The notes beneath the pieces were generated by a model. The model was given only the letters and a program-made list of their open reading frames with translations. It ran no database searches and was not told where the DNA came from. A program made the position numbers and the translations under genes. From Halomonas maura (GTDB lineage: Bacteria > Pseudomonadota > Gammaproteobacteria > Pseudomonadales > Halomonadaceae): a stretch of 64,000 nucleotides of DNA. The stretch spans positions 62,001-126,000 of the forward strand of contig NZ_JAUFPQ010000016.1 of the NCBI RefSeq assembly GCF_030409305.1, given 5' to 3'. Numbering within the stretch: the stretch's first letter is position 1; every line of letters begins with the position of its first letter. This document shows positions 8,191 through 16,854 of this stretch, in pieces.

Positions 8191-9510
8191 ATGACACGAT
8201 CCATCATTCCCCAGGATGACAAGTGCAACGGCTGGTACCAGTTATTGTCCGATCCGGCTCCGCCGAACCGCCTCAATACGCACACCGATGCCGATTGGCT
8301 GGTGATCGGCGCCGGCTTCACTGGCCTGGCCGCGGCCCGGCGTGTTGCCGAGCTTCGCCCTGGCGAACGCGTGGTGCTGCTCGAGGCTTTGCGAATCGGG
8401 CAGGGCGCCTCCGGGCGCAATACCGGCTTCGTCATCGACCTGCCTCACAAGCGCGATCTCGAGGGCGACGACCTGGCCCGAAAGCAGAAGCTGCTGGCGC
8501 TGAACCGTGGGGCGGTGGATGATCTCGAAACGCTTGTCCAGCGCCACGGCATTGACTGTGGCTGGTCGCGCGCCGGCAAGTACCAGGGCGCCGTGGGCGA
8601 GCGAGGGCTCAAGTACCTCGACCACTACGAGCGGCTTCTCAAGGAGTTCGATTATCCCTATCGGCGCCTGGAGTGCGAGGACCTGTCACCGATCCTCGGC
8701 ACCCGACACTATGCGGCGGCCATCTATACCGCCAACACCGCCTTGATGCAGCCCGCTGCCCTGGTGCGCGGCCTGGGCGAGACGCTGCCGGACAACGTCG
8801 ATCTCTACGAGCATACGCCGGTGGTGAACCTGACCCGCCTGGACGGCCAGTGGTGCGCCACGACGCCGGAAGGCGAGGTGCGCGCGACCAATCTGCTGCT
8901 GGGCTCCAACATCTACTCCCGGGAGTTCGGCTTCCTCAGGCATCGCATGTTGCCGGTGATGACCTTCGCCAGCATGACCCGGACACTGACCGACGAGGAG
9001 ATGGGGCCGTTCTCCGCGGCACCCCATCACTTCGGGCTGACCCCCGCCGATCATGCCGGCACCACGGTGCGCCTGACCCCCGATCGGCGGCTGATCATTC
9101 GCAACCAGTATCGCTTCGTGCCGCGCTATCACGACGACCTCTCCGAGCGTACCCGCATCCGCCAGGGGCATCGCGAGTCCTTCGAGGCCCGCTATCCCGA
9201 GCTCGCCCAGGTGCCCTTCGAGGCGACCTGGGGCGGCGCCTGCGGGCTGTCGCGCAATTACACGGCGTTCTTCGGCAGGGTCGGCGACAACGCCTGGATG
9301 TCCGGTGTTCACCAGAGCGTCGGAGCGGCCCGGGGCACCATCTCCGGCAAGCTGCTGGCGGAGCTGGCCACCGGTCAGGACTCCCGTCAGCTGGCCGACA
9401 TGCTGGCGGTCTCCGGCAAGCCGGCGCTCAATCCGCCGGAGCCCTTTTTGAGCCTCGGCGTGAAGACGCGCATGAGGCAGGCTGCCTGGGCCAGCCGCAG
9501 CGAACTCTAA
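8191..9510 (+). CDS. DAO-family FAD-dependent oxidoreductase (amine oxidase-like)
   Basis: A 439-aa flavoenzyme with the GxGxxG FAD motif WLVIGAGFTGLAAARR near residue 36 and a following GASGRNTGF segment. That pattern is typical of the D-amino-acid oxidase/gamma-glutamylputrescine oxidase (PuuB-like) group. The C-terminal GG..GLSRN segment closes the FAD site. I start at 8191 (MTRSIIPQDD) behind GGGAG; the in-frame ATG at 8110 lies in a hairpin region. With the following cupin gene it probably oxidises a secondary or primary amine released by the upstream pathway. The specific substrate is unknown. Confidence 0.85.
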   Translation: MTRSIIPQDDKCNGWYQLLSDPAPPNRLNTHTDADWLVIGAGFTGLAAARRVAELRPGERVVLLEALRIGQGASGRNTGFVIDLPHKRDLEGDDLARKQKLLALNRGAVDDLETLVQRHGIDCGWSRAGKYQGAVGERGLKYLDHYERLLKEFDYPYRRLECEDLSPILGTRHYAAAIYTANTALMQPAALVRGLGETLPDNVDLYEHTPVVNLTRLDGQWCATTPEGEVRATNLLLGSNIYSREFGFLRHRMLPVMTFASMTRTLTDEEMGPFSAAPHHFGLTPADHAGTTVRLTPDRRLIIRNQYRFVPRYHDDLSERTRIRQGHRESFEARYPELAQVPFEATWGGACGLSRNYTAFFGRVGDNAWMSGVHQSVGAARGTISGKLLAELATGQDSRQLADMLAVSGKPALNPPEPFLSLGVKTRMRQAAWASRSEL

Positions 9511-9524
9511 GGACACCTACCACC

Positions 9525-9887
9525 ATGAGCGATACACCCATTCGTGCCATCAAGTTCGACCATCGCGATACCGCCTTCCGCCATCGCGGCGGGCCGCCTG
9601 GCCACGCCGAGATCGGCCGCACCGTGGACACGGCCCTGAGCGAGACGATGGGCGCTGGCTTCGCCCGCTGGGAGGGCGCCGAAGTCGCCTGGACGGTGCT
9701 CTATGATGAGGTGATCTTCGTCATCGAAGGCGAACTCGAGGTCACCGCCGCCGGCGAAACCCATCGCATCGCGCCCGGCCAGATGCTGTGGATCCCCGAG
9801 GGCACCGAGCTGGTCTACGGTGGCCAGGCGCTGTTCGGCTATGCCCTGTATCCGGGCAACTGGAAGGCCTTGCACGGCATGGATTGA
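9525..9887 (+). CDS. Small cupin-domain protein (EutQ-like)
   Basis: A 120-aa single cupin. The conserved strands EVIFVIEGELEVTAAGETHRI, then PGQMLWIPEGTELVY, match the two cupin motifs, although the metal-binding histidines are largely replaced. That suggests a binding or non-metal role like EutQ-type cupins. It lies 14 bp after the flavoenzyme gene and is surely cotranscribed. Such cupins often accompany PuuB-like oxidases; function here is unassigned. Confidence 0.75.
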   Translation: MSDTPIRAIKFDHRDTAFRHRGGPPGHAEIGRTVDTALSETMGAGFARWEGAEVAWTVLYDEVIFVIEGELEVTAAGETHRIAPGQMLWIPEGTELVYGGQALFGYALYPGNWKALHGMD

Positions 9888-9896
9888 CGTCGGGCG

Positions 9897-11141
9897 TCAG
9901 ACGGCCAGTCGGATGGCCGGGCGTCGTGTGGCCCGGTAAAGGCCGCCCATCACCAGGACGCAGCCGGTGACGAACCAGGGAATCGCTTCCAGCGAAGAGT
10001 GGTCGGCCAGGATGCCGGCCAGGGTCGGCAGGCTAGTGGCGCCGACCCCGGCGGCGGCGATCTGCATGCCCATGGCGTTGCCGAGGTGTTCCGGGCCGAC
10101 CCGCTGCCGGGTACCCGAGACCATGCCGGGGAAGATGGGCGCGAAGGCGAAACCAATGAGGCCGATGACAATCAGCCCCCGCCCATCGACCGGGTTCCAG
10201 GCCAGGAGGAGGGAGCTCGCCAGCGCCAGCCAGAGGCTGGCCAGGACCAGCCGATGATGCCCCAGCCGGTTGGCGAAGACGCCGGCCATGACCCGGCCGA
10301 GGGTGAACATGCCCCAGTAGATCCCGACCCAGAGGCCGGCGCTGGCCGCGCCGATGCCGCGGGATTCGGTCAACAGCGAATAGGCCCAGAGGCCCAGTGT
10401 CAGCTCCAGGCCGGAGTAGACGAAGAAGAGTCCGGTGCCGATCCACACCGGGAGGCTGGCGAGGGACGCCCGGAGGTGGGTCTGGTGCGGTTGGGCCGTG
10501 ATCGCCTCGGGGTGGGTGGCGGTGACATGGCCGGCGTCGTCGGTCAGGGAAGGCTCCGCCGGGACGGCGTTCGGGGCCGCGGGAGGGGCTTCCCAGAGTC
10601 GGGCGGTCAGCAAGAAACCGACGCCGAGGGCGAGTTGGGCCGCTCCCACGACCCAGTAGCCGGCTCGCCAGCCGTCGGTGATGTTCAGGCCGGCGGTCAT
10701 GATCAGCGGGCCCAGGGTGACGCCGATGCCGAAGCTGGCATGCAGCCACTGCATCAGGCGTTCGCTGTGGTGGGTGGCGACATAGGTGTTCAGGCCGGCA
10801 TCGATGGCGCCGGCCCCGAGGCCGATGCCCATGCCGATGGAGATCACCATCCACCAGGACGGGACCAGGGTGAGCCCCAGCAGGGACAGGCCGGTGGCCG
10901 CGCAACTGAAGGCGAGCAGACGCCCGATCCCCAGGTGTCGGCCGATGGCGCCGCTGAAGAAGCTGCTGAGCATGTAGCCGCTCGTGATCGCGACCAGCAG
11001 CATGCCCAAGGCGTCCAATGGCTGGTGGAAACCGGCGCGCATCGAGGGCCAGGCGACGCCCAGCAGGCCGTCCGGCAGACCCAGCGACACGAAGGCGATG
11101 AAGGCGAGGGCGATCGGGACGAGGCGACGTGGGTCGGTCAT
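9897..11141 (-). CDS. MFS transporter
   Basis: A 414-aa inner-membrane protein with about 12 hydrophobic helices. It starts MTDPRRLVPIALAFIAFVSLGLPDG, and the first MFS loop is degenerate. AAGGATC precedes the start; the longer frame to 11231 adds a hydrophilic, implausible N-terminus. A short hydrophilic loop, rich in E and T (around residues 195-225), separates the two six-helix halves as is usual. It is convergent with the cupin gene, with only 9 bp between the stops. The substrate is unknown; context would allow a product exporter for the amine pathway. Confidence 0.85.
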   Translation of the reverse strand: MTDPRRLVPIALAFIAFVSLGLPDGLLGVAWPSMRAGFHQPLDALGMLLVAITSGYMLSSFFSGAIGRHLGIGRLLAFSCAATGLSLLGLTLVPSWWMVISIGMGIGLGAGAIDAGLNTYVATHHSERLMQWLHASFGIGVTLGPLIMTAGLNITDGWRAGYWVVGAAQLALGVGFLLTARLWEAPPAAPNAVPAEPSLTDDAGHVTATHPEAITAQPHQTHLRASLASLPVWIGTGLFFVYSGLELTLGLWAYSLLTESRGIGAASAGLWVGIYWGMFTLGRVMAGVFANRLGHHRLVLASLWLALASSLLLAWNPVDGRGLIVIGLIGFAFAPIFPGMVSGTRQRVGPEHLGNAMGMQIAAAGVGATSLPTLAGILADHSSLEAIPWFVTGCVLVMGGLYRATRRPAIRLAV

Positions 11142-11337
11142 GCATGATCCTTTGCAGGGACCTGTCCTCAAGCGAAAGAACCCGGCGAGGGAGGAGCGCT
11201 CGAAGGAGTGGCAGGTTAGGAAAGCGGCCATTCTTCCTGACTAGTTCCGAGGCTATCAAGCCTCGGCCGTCGGTTACCACCCTGGCCCCGGCGGCCGATC
11301 GTGCCATGCCTTCAGTACGGGCAGGCGAGGCAATAGC

Positions 11338-11768
11338 TTAGACCCCCTCCCGCCATGGCCGGCTGGTGACCGGCACGTCGCGGAACACCCGCGGGGCGAC
11401 GAAATGCCCCTGCTCGGGCAGTCGGATGGCCGGCGCCGTGGGGATGAGTCCCTCGATCTCGGCCGCCACCAGAAGGCCTGGCACCCGATCGCATTGGGCG
11501 GCGTTGACGAGCGGGCCCAGGCCGGTGGCCGGGTCCAGCGGGTCGCCGGGGATTCGCTCGGGGTCGGCGTCATCCAGACGGGCGTCGAGGGCCTCGTGTA
11601 CCAGCAGCCGGGAGGTGGCCGAGCAGATCTGGCCGGCGTTGAAGCAGAATCAGGCCATCACCTGCTCGCTGGCCAGGTCGAGGTCGGCCTCCTCGCCCAG
11701 ATGGGGCACCCCGTGCAGTGGGCCCTGGCCGCGGCCGAGGGTGCGCTGATTGACGCTGCAGATCACAG
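11338..11768 (-). pseudogene. Decayed aldehyde dehydrogenase fragment
   Basis: The minus strand encodes a recognisable aldehyde dehydrogenase piece: LGEEADLDLASEQVM, then an in-frame TGA (11650-11652), then FNAGQICSATSRLLVH with the catalytic Cys. It continues to GLGPLVNAAQ and GHFVAPRVF. The frame ends at a TAA (11338-11340) soon after VPVTSRPWREGV, well short of the real C-terminus, and the N-terminal cofactor domain is missing. It is therefore a remnant with one premature stop and truncation at both ends. It abuts the piuC-like stop codon. Confidence 0.75.
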
Positions 11769-12443
11769 CTAGACCTCCGCCCACATGCGTAGCAGGTTGG
11801 CCAGGCTCTTGGACAGCATGTCGAAGGTGCGGGTCTTGCCGTTGGCCTCGAATTCCTGGCGCCGGGTGGTATCCAGGTCGAAGAGAATTTCCCGCTGCTG
11901 CGGGTCACGCACCTGGCTCTGCGCCCAGCCCACGGCGGCCAGCCGCTCGCCTCCGGTGACGGGCTCGACCCGATGCAGGGTGGACGAGGGATAGAGGATC
12001 AGGGCGCCGGCGGGCAGCTTGTAGGTCTGCTCCCCGGCGGTGGAGTCGATCAGCAATTCGCCGCCCTCGTAGCTGTCCGGGTCGTTGAGAAAGAGCGTGA
12101 ACGACAGGTCGGTGCGCATGGCGCCCTGGGGAGTGGCCATGACCGCATCATCGACATGGTTGCCGTAGCTCATGCCCTCCTGGTAGCGGCTGAACATCAG
12201 CGGCTTCATGCGGCGCGGGCGGGCAGCCATCAGGAACAGCGGGTGGCGTTGCAGTGCCGAGGCCAGTTCCTCCCGCAGGGCGACCACCTCGGGTTGTCGG
12301 CCGTCGGCCTGCTCGTTCTGCTTGACGGTGCGGGCATGCCAGCCGGCGGTTTCCCGGCCATCCCGAAAGACGCTGTCGGCCAGGGTGGCCTGTACCCGCC
12401 CGAGCAGCTCCGGCGAAATGACCTGGTCGATACAAAGGATCAC
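11769..12443 (-). CDS. PKHD-type Fe(II)/2-oxoglutarate hydroxylase (PiuC-like)
   Basis: A 224-aa dioxygenase. The iron site is seen as HVDDAVM (HxD) followed by STLHRVEPVTGGER, which supplies the distal His and the 2-oxoglutarate-binding Arg. I chose the GTG at 12443 (VILCIDQVISPE), because PiuC homologues begin this way and GGAG lies 8 bases upstream; the in-frame ATG at 12476 is possible. PiuC proteins are associated with iron acquisition and are often beside TonB receptors. Here the divergent neighbour is instead an exported EGG-repeat, His-rich protein. Confidence 0.88.
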   Translation of the reverse strand: MILCIDQVISPELLGRVQATLADSVFRDGRETAGWHARTVKQNEQADGRQPEVVALREELASALQRHPLFLMAARPRRMKPLMFSRYQEGMSYGNHVDDAVMATPQGAMRTDLSFTLFLNDPDSYEGGELLIDSTAGEQTYKLPAGALILYPSSTLHRVEPVTGGERLAAVGWAQSQVRDPQQREILFDLDTTRRQEFEANGKTRTFDMLSKSLANLLRMWAEV

Positions 12444-12592
12444 GGTAGGCGCTCCAGTCGAGAAAACGACTGCCAATTATAAACGGCTGTGAATGGTTTG
12501 CATTAAACTTTCGCAGCCGGCAATCTATGCCGTTGACCGAGTCGGCCAGTGTGGCCGAGCGCCCTGGCAACCCCGTAAATAAGGAAGACTGC
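12444..12592. promoter_or_regulatory. Divergent control region, piuC-like / EGG-repeat gene
   Basis: A 149-bp gap containing a perfect inverted repeat CAGTCG-N6-CGACTG (12455-12472) just upstream of the PiuC-like start. An AATG-N5-CATT palindrome lies in an AT-rich stretch further along. The latter could be a degenerate Fur-type site, but the match is weak. An AAGGAAG ribosome binding site precedes the ATG at 12593. Confidence 0.3.
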
Positions 12593-13762
12593 ATGTCTAA
12601 CAATACTCGCACCAAGCTCTGGGTCGGTGTCGGCGCCTCCGTTCTGCTGGGCACCAGCGCGGCCAGCTGGGCCGAGGCCGATGCACCGGCCGACTACCCC
12701 CAGGGATCCGACAGTCTGCTGCTGGCCAGCGCCGACCATGGCGGTGAAGGTGGCGAAGGCGCCGAGGGCGGCGAAGCCGGCCACTATCCCGAAGGTGGCG
12801 AAGGTGGCGAAGGTGGCGAAGGTGGTGAAGGTGGTGAAGGTGGTGAAGGCGCCGAGGGCGGTGAAGCCGGCCACCATCACGAAGGCGGTGAAGGTGGCGA
12901 GGGCGGTGAAGCCGGCCACCACGAAGGTGGCGAGGGCGGTGAAGCCGGCCATCACCACGAAGGCGGTGAAGGCGGTGAAGGCGGTGAAGGCGGTGAAGGT
13001 GGCGAAGGCAGCGCCGCGGCCGATCCCTTCGCGGTATTCGCCTACCTGAATGCCTCCGCCGGCGGTGAAGGCGGTGAAGGCGGTGAAGGTGGTGAAGGTG
13101 GTGAAGCCGGCCATGCCATCGACGCCAGCAACCCCGGTGTCTACTACACCAACCTGGCCATGATGAAGGGCCACCTGGCCATCGCCCGCGAGCTGTACCA
13201 GCAGGGGGCCCAGACCGCCTCCCAACCGCACTTCGGCCATCCCCTCCATGAGCACTACGAGCCCCTGGAGACGGCCTTCGAGACCCGCGGCGTTGCGCCG
13301 TTCGAGGATACCCTCCAGGCCCTGGTCGATGAGGCCCGCGAGGGCGGCGAGTGGGGGGAGCATGCCGATGCCTACCAGGCCGCCGTGGCCGCCATCGACA
13401 CCGCCATGCAGGACGTCGATGGCGAGCTGCGCGACGACGTGGCCTTCCAGAGCCGCGTCCAGCTGGCCCTGCTGCGCCAGGCGGTGCACGAGTACGAGGA
13501 AGCCGTGGATGACGGCCAGTTCGTCAACGTGCCGGAGTACCAGGATGGGCGTGGCTTCATGCTGACCGCCAAGGCGCTACTCGAGCAGCAGGCCGAACTC
13601 TACCAGGCCAGCGACGAGGCGGCCTACGAGGAGCTGATGGCGGCCTATGACCAGGCGATGGCGGCCTGGCCCTCCGCCGAGGCGCCCCAGACCCCGGTGA
13701 TGAGCTACGGTGAGCTGTCGTCCAGCACCTTCAAGCTGGAATCGCTGCTCGGCCGCTACTGA
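12593..13762 (+). CDS. Exported EGG-repeat, His-rich protein of unknown function
   Basis: A 389-aa protein with a clear signal peptide (residues 1-29, hydrophobic core WVGVGASVLLG, cleavage near SWAEA). Residues about 50-174 are low complexity: tandem EGG triplets broken by EAGHHH or EAGHYP blocks, and by one non-repeat island (AAADPFAVFAYLNAS, about 141-155). The DNA is a matching 9-bp-type repeat, so copy number may vary. Residues 180-389 form an acidic, helix-rich domain with HFGHPLHEHYEPLE. I do not recognise the family. Acidic Gly/His runs and divergence from an iron-linked PiuC-type enzyme suggest metal binding in the periplasm or outside the cell; this is inference. Confidence 0.8.
   Translation: MSNNTRTKLWVGVGASVLLGTSAASWAEADAPADYPQGSDSLLLASADHGGEGGEGAEGGEAGHYPEGGEGGEGGEGGEGGEGGEGAEGGEAGHHHEGGEGGEGGEAGHHEGGEGGEAGHHHEGGEGGEGGEGGEGGEGSAAADPFAVFAYLNASAGGEGGEGGEGGEGGEAGHAIDASNPGVYYTNLAMMKGHLAIARELYQQGAQTASQPHFGHPLHEHYEPLETAFETRGVAPFEDTLQALVDEAREGGEWGEHADAYQAAVAAIDTAMQDVDGELRDDVAFQSRVQLALLRQAVHEYEEAVDDGQFVNVPEYQDGRGFMLTAKALLEQQAELYQASDEAAYEELMAAYDQAMAAWPSAEAPQTPVMSYGELSSSTFKLESLLGRY
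12728..13115 (+). repeat. In-gene GGTGAAGGC-type tandem repeat
   Basis: Short units of the GGTGAAGGC/GGCGAAGGT kind, encoding Gly-Glu-Gly, run through this stretch, interrupted by three GAAGCCGGCCAC-type blocks that encode EAGH. Near-identical units make slippage or recombination likely. Confidence 0.85.
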
Positions 13763-13808
13763 GCCATTGGCGCCGCGAGCGGCGCCGAAGCGGGCACTAC
13801 CCGCGTCG

Positions 13809-13845
13809 ACAGGCCCGATCCGGATGCCCTCCGGGTCGGGCCTGT
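13809..13845 (+). terminator. Rho-independent terminator of the EGG-repeat gene
   Basis: A 15-bp stem with one wobble pair (ACAGGCCCGATCCGG / CCGGGTCGGGCCTGT) and a 7-base loop, followed by TCGTTG, 46 bases after the stop. A second GC-rich stem (GGCGCC...GGCGCC) precedes it. Confidence 0.65.
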
Positions 13846-13987
13846 TCGTTGCCGCCTCGTTGTCAGCCCCATGCGAACGCCGGGCAAGCATGGCCCCCAG
13901 GGATGGGGGCAGGGGAGGCTCGTTGAAGAGGCAGAAACAGGGAACCAGGGCCATGAAGCCGCGCCAAAGATGCCAAAGGCGGCATGA

Positions 13988-14449
13988 TCAGAACCTGGCG
14001 GGCAGGCCGATCCGGCGTCCGGCGAGCTCCGGCCAGGCGTCGTGGGCGGTGCTCGATAGCTCGCCGATGGCCGCGTCGACGGGCACGGGGAAGGGCGCGG
14101 GCCGCCCGGTGTCGGTGTCGATGCCCATCAGCATCTGCTCGCTGGTGGCCAGCAGGGTGCCCTCGGCGTCACGCATCTCGAAGAAGACGTGCAGGCGCTT
14201 GGCATCGCGGTCCAGCACCGTCGCCTCGATCGCCAGCGGCTGGCCCTCATGGGCCTCGCGGCGGTAGCAGAGATGTGTCTCCAGGGTAAAGATGGTGTAG
14301 CCGTGGCGGCGCCGGCCGGTCTCGTCGAGACCGATGGCGTCCATCAGCGCCTCCACTCCCAACGAGAACACCCGGGCGTATTCGGCATCGTTCATATGGC
14401 CGTTGTAGTCGACCCACTCCGGGGCGACGCGCGTCTCGAGTAGAACCAT
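13988..14449 (-). CDS. Hotdog-fold acyl-CoA thioesterase
   Basis: A 153-aa 4-hydroxybenzoyl-CoA thioesterase-like protein. The diagnostic segment is VDYNGHMNDAEYARVF near residue 13; later segments YTIFTLETHLCYRREA and LHVFFEMRD complete the hotdog fold. Similar proteins act as betainyl-CoA thioesterase in carnitine catabolism, but the sequence alone does not fix the substrate. The ATG at 14449 overlaps the TGA of an upstream frame (TGATG), a typical coupled start. The gene looks like the surviving last member of an operon whose upstream part was deleted. Confidence 0.8.
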   Translation of the reverse strand: MVLLETRVAPEWVDYNGHMNDAEYARVFSLGVEALMDAIGLDETGRRRHGYTIFTLETHLCYRREAHEGQPLAIEATVLDRDAKRLHVFFEMRDAEGTLLATSEQMLMGIDTDTGRPAPFPVPVDAAIGELSSTAHDAWPELAGRRIGLPARF

Positions 14450-14532
14450 CAGGTGCGCTCCTCGAGGCCCTTGGTCTCGGGCCAGTGCTTGTGGGCCCGG
14501 TCGAACCGTTCGACCAGGGAGACATCGCGGCC
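14449..14532 (-). pseudogene. C-terminal stub of a gene once upstream of the thioesterase
   Basis: About 25 codons (VSLVERFDRAHKHWPETKG then LEERT, stop) end at a TGA that overlaps the thioesterase ATG. The stub reads like a real charged C-terminus, but the frame upstream has no gene character, so the rest of the gene is missing. Its family is not recognised. Confidence 0.45.
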
Positions 14533-14875
14533 GTGGTCCGGCCTGGCCACCGGGTGATCGGCGCAGGGCGAGCAGATCATCGGCCATGTCGTCGGCCAGC
14601 TGCCGAAGCGACTCGGGATCGATGCCTCGCTCGGCGTAGGTGCGCAGGCCGATGATGTTGGCCTGCAGGCGCCGGGCCAGTCGTGCCGGGTCGGTCTCGG
14701 GGGGCAGTTCACCACATTCCCGGTCCCCGGTGAAGGCCGTTTCGAAGCGCCGTTCGAGCTCGTCGAGCAGGCGATCGGTGAAGGCCCGGGTCTCGGCGTG
14801 GCGGGCAGCGAGTTCCAGCAGGGTCTTGACCGGCAGACAGGCGCGTAGCGGGTGAGGAAGGGCCAGGGGCCGTGC
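14533..14875 (-). pseudogene. TetR-family regulator, C-terminal remnant
   Basis: The minus strand encodes PLRACLPVKTLLELAARHAE then a segment ending QANIIGLRTYAERGIDPESL and LADDMADDLLAL. This is characteristic of the ligand-binding half of TetR/AcrR regulators. The DNA-binding half is absent and there is no own stop codon: the frame runs straight on into the thioesterase. It is joined to the stub above in a different frame, so a deletion has fused two truncated genes. Confidence 0.65.
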
Positions 14876-14908
14876 GGCGGCCCCGGGGCCGCCGCGTGGG
14901 GCATCGTC

Positions 14909-15214
14909 TCAGGCGCAGCTATCCGCCGCGCCGGCGCCGAACATGCTGAACAGCAGTTCGCGGCCGAGGTCGGTGAGCACCAGGCGCTGCTGGTCGTTGC
15001 AGGTAGCGGCGCCGCTGCCTTCCAGGATGCGCCGGTAGCGGGGCCAGTCCCCGTCGGCGGCTTCCAGATGCTGGAGCGCCCGGGCGTCGAGGCCCCGGTC
15101 GGGGATCGAGACGGTTTCCAGGACGTGGCCCTCGCGGTAGAGCAGGGCGGCCATGTCGCAGAGGCACTGACGCAGGCTGCGCTGCGGGGTGGCCACGGGG
15201 GATGAGGTGTTCAT
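14909..15214 (-). CDS. Conserved small protein of unknown function
   Basis: A 101-aa soluble, acidic protein (MNTSSPVATPQRSLRQCLCD...) with a helix-rich centre and a closing LVLTDLGRELLFSMFGAG segment that resembles a wing or dimerisation helix of small regulators. No signal peptide or membrane segment is visible. The start is fixed by composition rather than by a strong ribosome binding site. It lies downstream of argF on the same strand, beyond the argF terminator, and has no visible functional link to it. Confidence 0.6.
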   Translation of the reverse strand: MNTSSPVATPQRSLRQCLCDMAALLYREGHVLETVSIPDRGLDARALQHLEAADGDWPRYRRILEGSGAATCNDQQRLVLTDLGRELLFSMFGAGAADSCA

Positions 15215-15324
15215 GGGCGCTGTTGCCCTCCTCGCGGTCGCCAATGTTGCAGCGCATTATACCGGTGGTCGGGGGTTAGACCAAGGTCGAACCCGCTTTG
15301 CCCTGTCCTCCGGGCCCAATGCAA

Positions 15325-15354
15325 GACGCCCCGGCCATGGCGGGCCGGGGCGTC
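15325..15354 (-). terminator. Terminator of argF
   Basis: A perfect 12-bp stem GACGCCCCGGCC / GGCCGGGGCGTC with a 6-base loop begins about 20 bases after the argF stop. Confidence 0.6.
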
Positions 15355-15374
15355 AGGGGCGGGTGACGGCCGGA

Positions 15375-16295
15375 TCAGCTGTCCACGCGGCCCAGCAGCA
15401 GGAATTCCAGCAGGGCCTTCTGGGCATGCAGCCGGTTGCCGGCCTCCTGCCAGACCACGGCGCGCGGGTCGTCGAGCAGGGTCTCGCTGATCTCCTCGCC
15501 GCGGTGGGCCGGCAGGCAATGCAGGAAGATCACGTCGTCGGCGGCGCGGTCGAGCAGCGCCTCGCTGACCTGGAAGCCGGCGAAGTCCGCCTCGCGCCTG
15601 GCCTGTTCCTCTTCCTGGCCCATGGAGGCCCAGACATCGGTGGTGACCAGGTCGGCATCGACCACCGCCTGCTGGGGATCGTGCAACAGGGTGACCCGGT
15701 CGCCGGCGGCGTCGAGGATATCCTGACGCGGCTCGTAGCCCTCGGGGCAGCAGATGCGCAGCTGGAAATCGAACTGGCGGGCGGCGTTGATCCAGGAGTG
15801 GCACATGTTGTTGCCGTCGCCGATCCACACCGCGGTGCGGCCCCGGACGCTGCCGCGCAGCTCGGTCCAGGTCATGACGTCGGCGAGCAGCTGGCAGGGG
15901 TGGTAGTCGTCGGTGAGGGCGTTGATCACCGGGACCTCGCTGGCGGCCGCATAGGTCTCCAGGCCCTGGTGGGAGAAGGTGCGGATCATCACCGCGTCGA
16001 CCATCTCGGCGAGCACCCGGGCGGTGTCGGCGATGGGCTCGCCGCGACCGAGCTGGGTGTCACGGGGCGACAGGAAGAGCGCATGGCCGCCGAACTGCGC
16101 CATGGCGGTCTCGAAGGAGACCCGGGTGCGCGTCGAGGACTTCTCGAAGATCATCGCCAGGGTGCGGTTGGCGAACGGCGTATAGGTCGGGCCGTGGGTC
16201 TTCAGGCCGTTCTTGATCGCGATGCCTCGCTGGATCAGGTGGCGAAGTTCATCCGGACTCAGGTCGAGCAGGGTCAAGAAATGGCGGGTCGCCAT
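15375..16295 (-). CDS. argF: Ornithine carbamoyltransferase
   Basis: A 306-aa cytosolic enzyme that joins carbamoyl phosphate and ornithine to citrulline in arginine synthesis. Carbamoyl-phosphate binding motif STRTR lies at residues 54-58, and the ornithine-side HCLP motif ([10 protein letters not shown]) near residue 263. Length is normal for the anabolic enzyme. The start is [10 protein letters not shown] at 16295; ten extra in-frame codons upstream are not supported. argG, the next step of the pathway, lies 1.5 kb away on the other strand. Confidence 0.96.
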   Translation of the reverse strand: MATRHFLTLLDLSPDELRHLIQRGIAIKNGLKTHGPTYTPFANRTLAMIFEKSSTRTRVSFETAMAQFGGHALFLSPRDTQLGRGEPIADTARVLAEMVDAVMIRTFSHQGLETYAAASEVPVINALTDDYHPCQLLADVMTWTELRGSVRGRTAVWIGDGNNMCHSWINAARQFDFQLRICCPEGYEPRQDILDAAGDRVTLLHDPQQAVVDADLVTTDVWASMGQEEEQARREADFAGFQVSEALLDRAADDVIFLHCLPAHRGEEISETLLDDPRAVVWQEAGNRLHAQKALLEFLLLGRVDS

Positions 16296-16455
16296 GGCGT
16301 CACTCCACGGGGAAAAAACGACCATCCTAGCCAGCTACGGGGGGATGCGCAATGCGCCCGGCATCCGTACAATGGGCCTATCATCAAGGCCGACCAACGC
16401 ACTCGGGTATTGCCCGGCAGCGCCCTGGTCACCACGCGATCCAGAGGGAGTGCAC

Positions 16456-16800
16456 ATGAGTAACACCGTCGAGAACATCCAGCGCCAGATCAGCGAGAAC
16501 CCGATCCTGATCTACATGAAGGGCACCCCCCAGCTGCCCCAGTGCGGTTTCTCCGCCCAGACCGTCCAGGCCCTGATGGCCTGCGGCGAGCGCTTCGCCT
16601 TCGTCAACGTGCTGGACAACCCGGACATCCGCGCCGAGCTGCCCAAGGTGGCCAACTGGCCGACCTTCCCGCAGCTGTGGGTCGAGGGCGAGCTGGTCGG
16701 TGGCTGCGACATCGTCGTCGAGATGTACCAGAACGGCGAGCTGGAGACCCTGATCAAGGATACCGCCGCCAAGCACCAGGACGATCAGCCGCAGGGCTGA
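16456..16800 (+). CDS. grxD: Monothiol glutaredoxin (Grx4 type)
   Basis: A 114-aa single-domain CGFS glutaredoxin: the PQCGFSAQ motif places the active Cys at residue 30. WPTFPQLWVEGELVGGCDI supplies the glutathione-binding TVP-like loop (here TFP) and the GG turn. Proteins of this type bind a bridging [2Fe-2S] cluster with glutathione and work in iron-sulfur transfer. The start follows GAGGGAG. A bidirectional terminator separates it from rnt. Confidence 0.95.
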   Translation: MSNTVENIQRQISENPILIYMKGTPQLPQCGFSAQTVQALMACGERFAFVNVLDNPDIRAELPKVANWPTFPQLWVEGELVGGCDIVVEMYQNGELETLIKDTAAKHQDDQPQG

Positions 16801-16854
16801 AGCCTGACCGGGCTGCGCCCGGAGCGGTAAGTCTTAAGCTTGAAGCGGTAAGAA

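Noticed and set aside
12728..13115. Possible CRISPR-like or direct-repeat array
   Set aside because: Repeats are 9-base, in frame and without unique spacers; they encode the EGG repeats.
12503..13489. 328-aa minus-strand frame with FTTFTAFTAF repeats
   Set aside because: It is the antisense of the EGG-repeat gene; the plus frame has a signal peptide, ribosome binding site and terminator.
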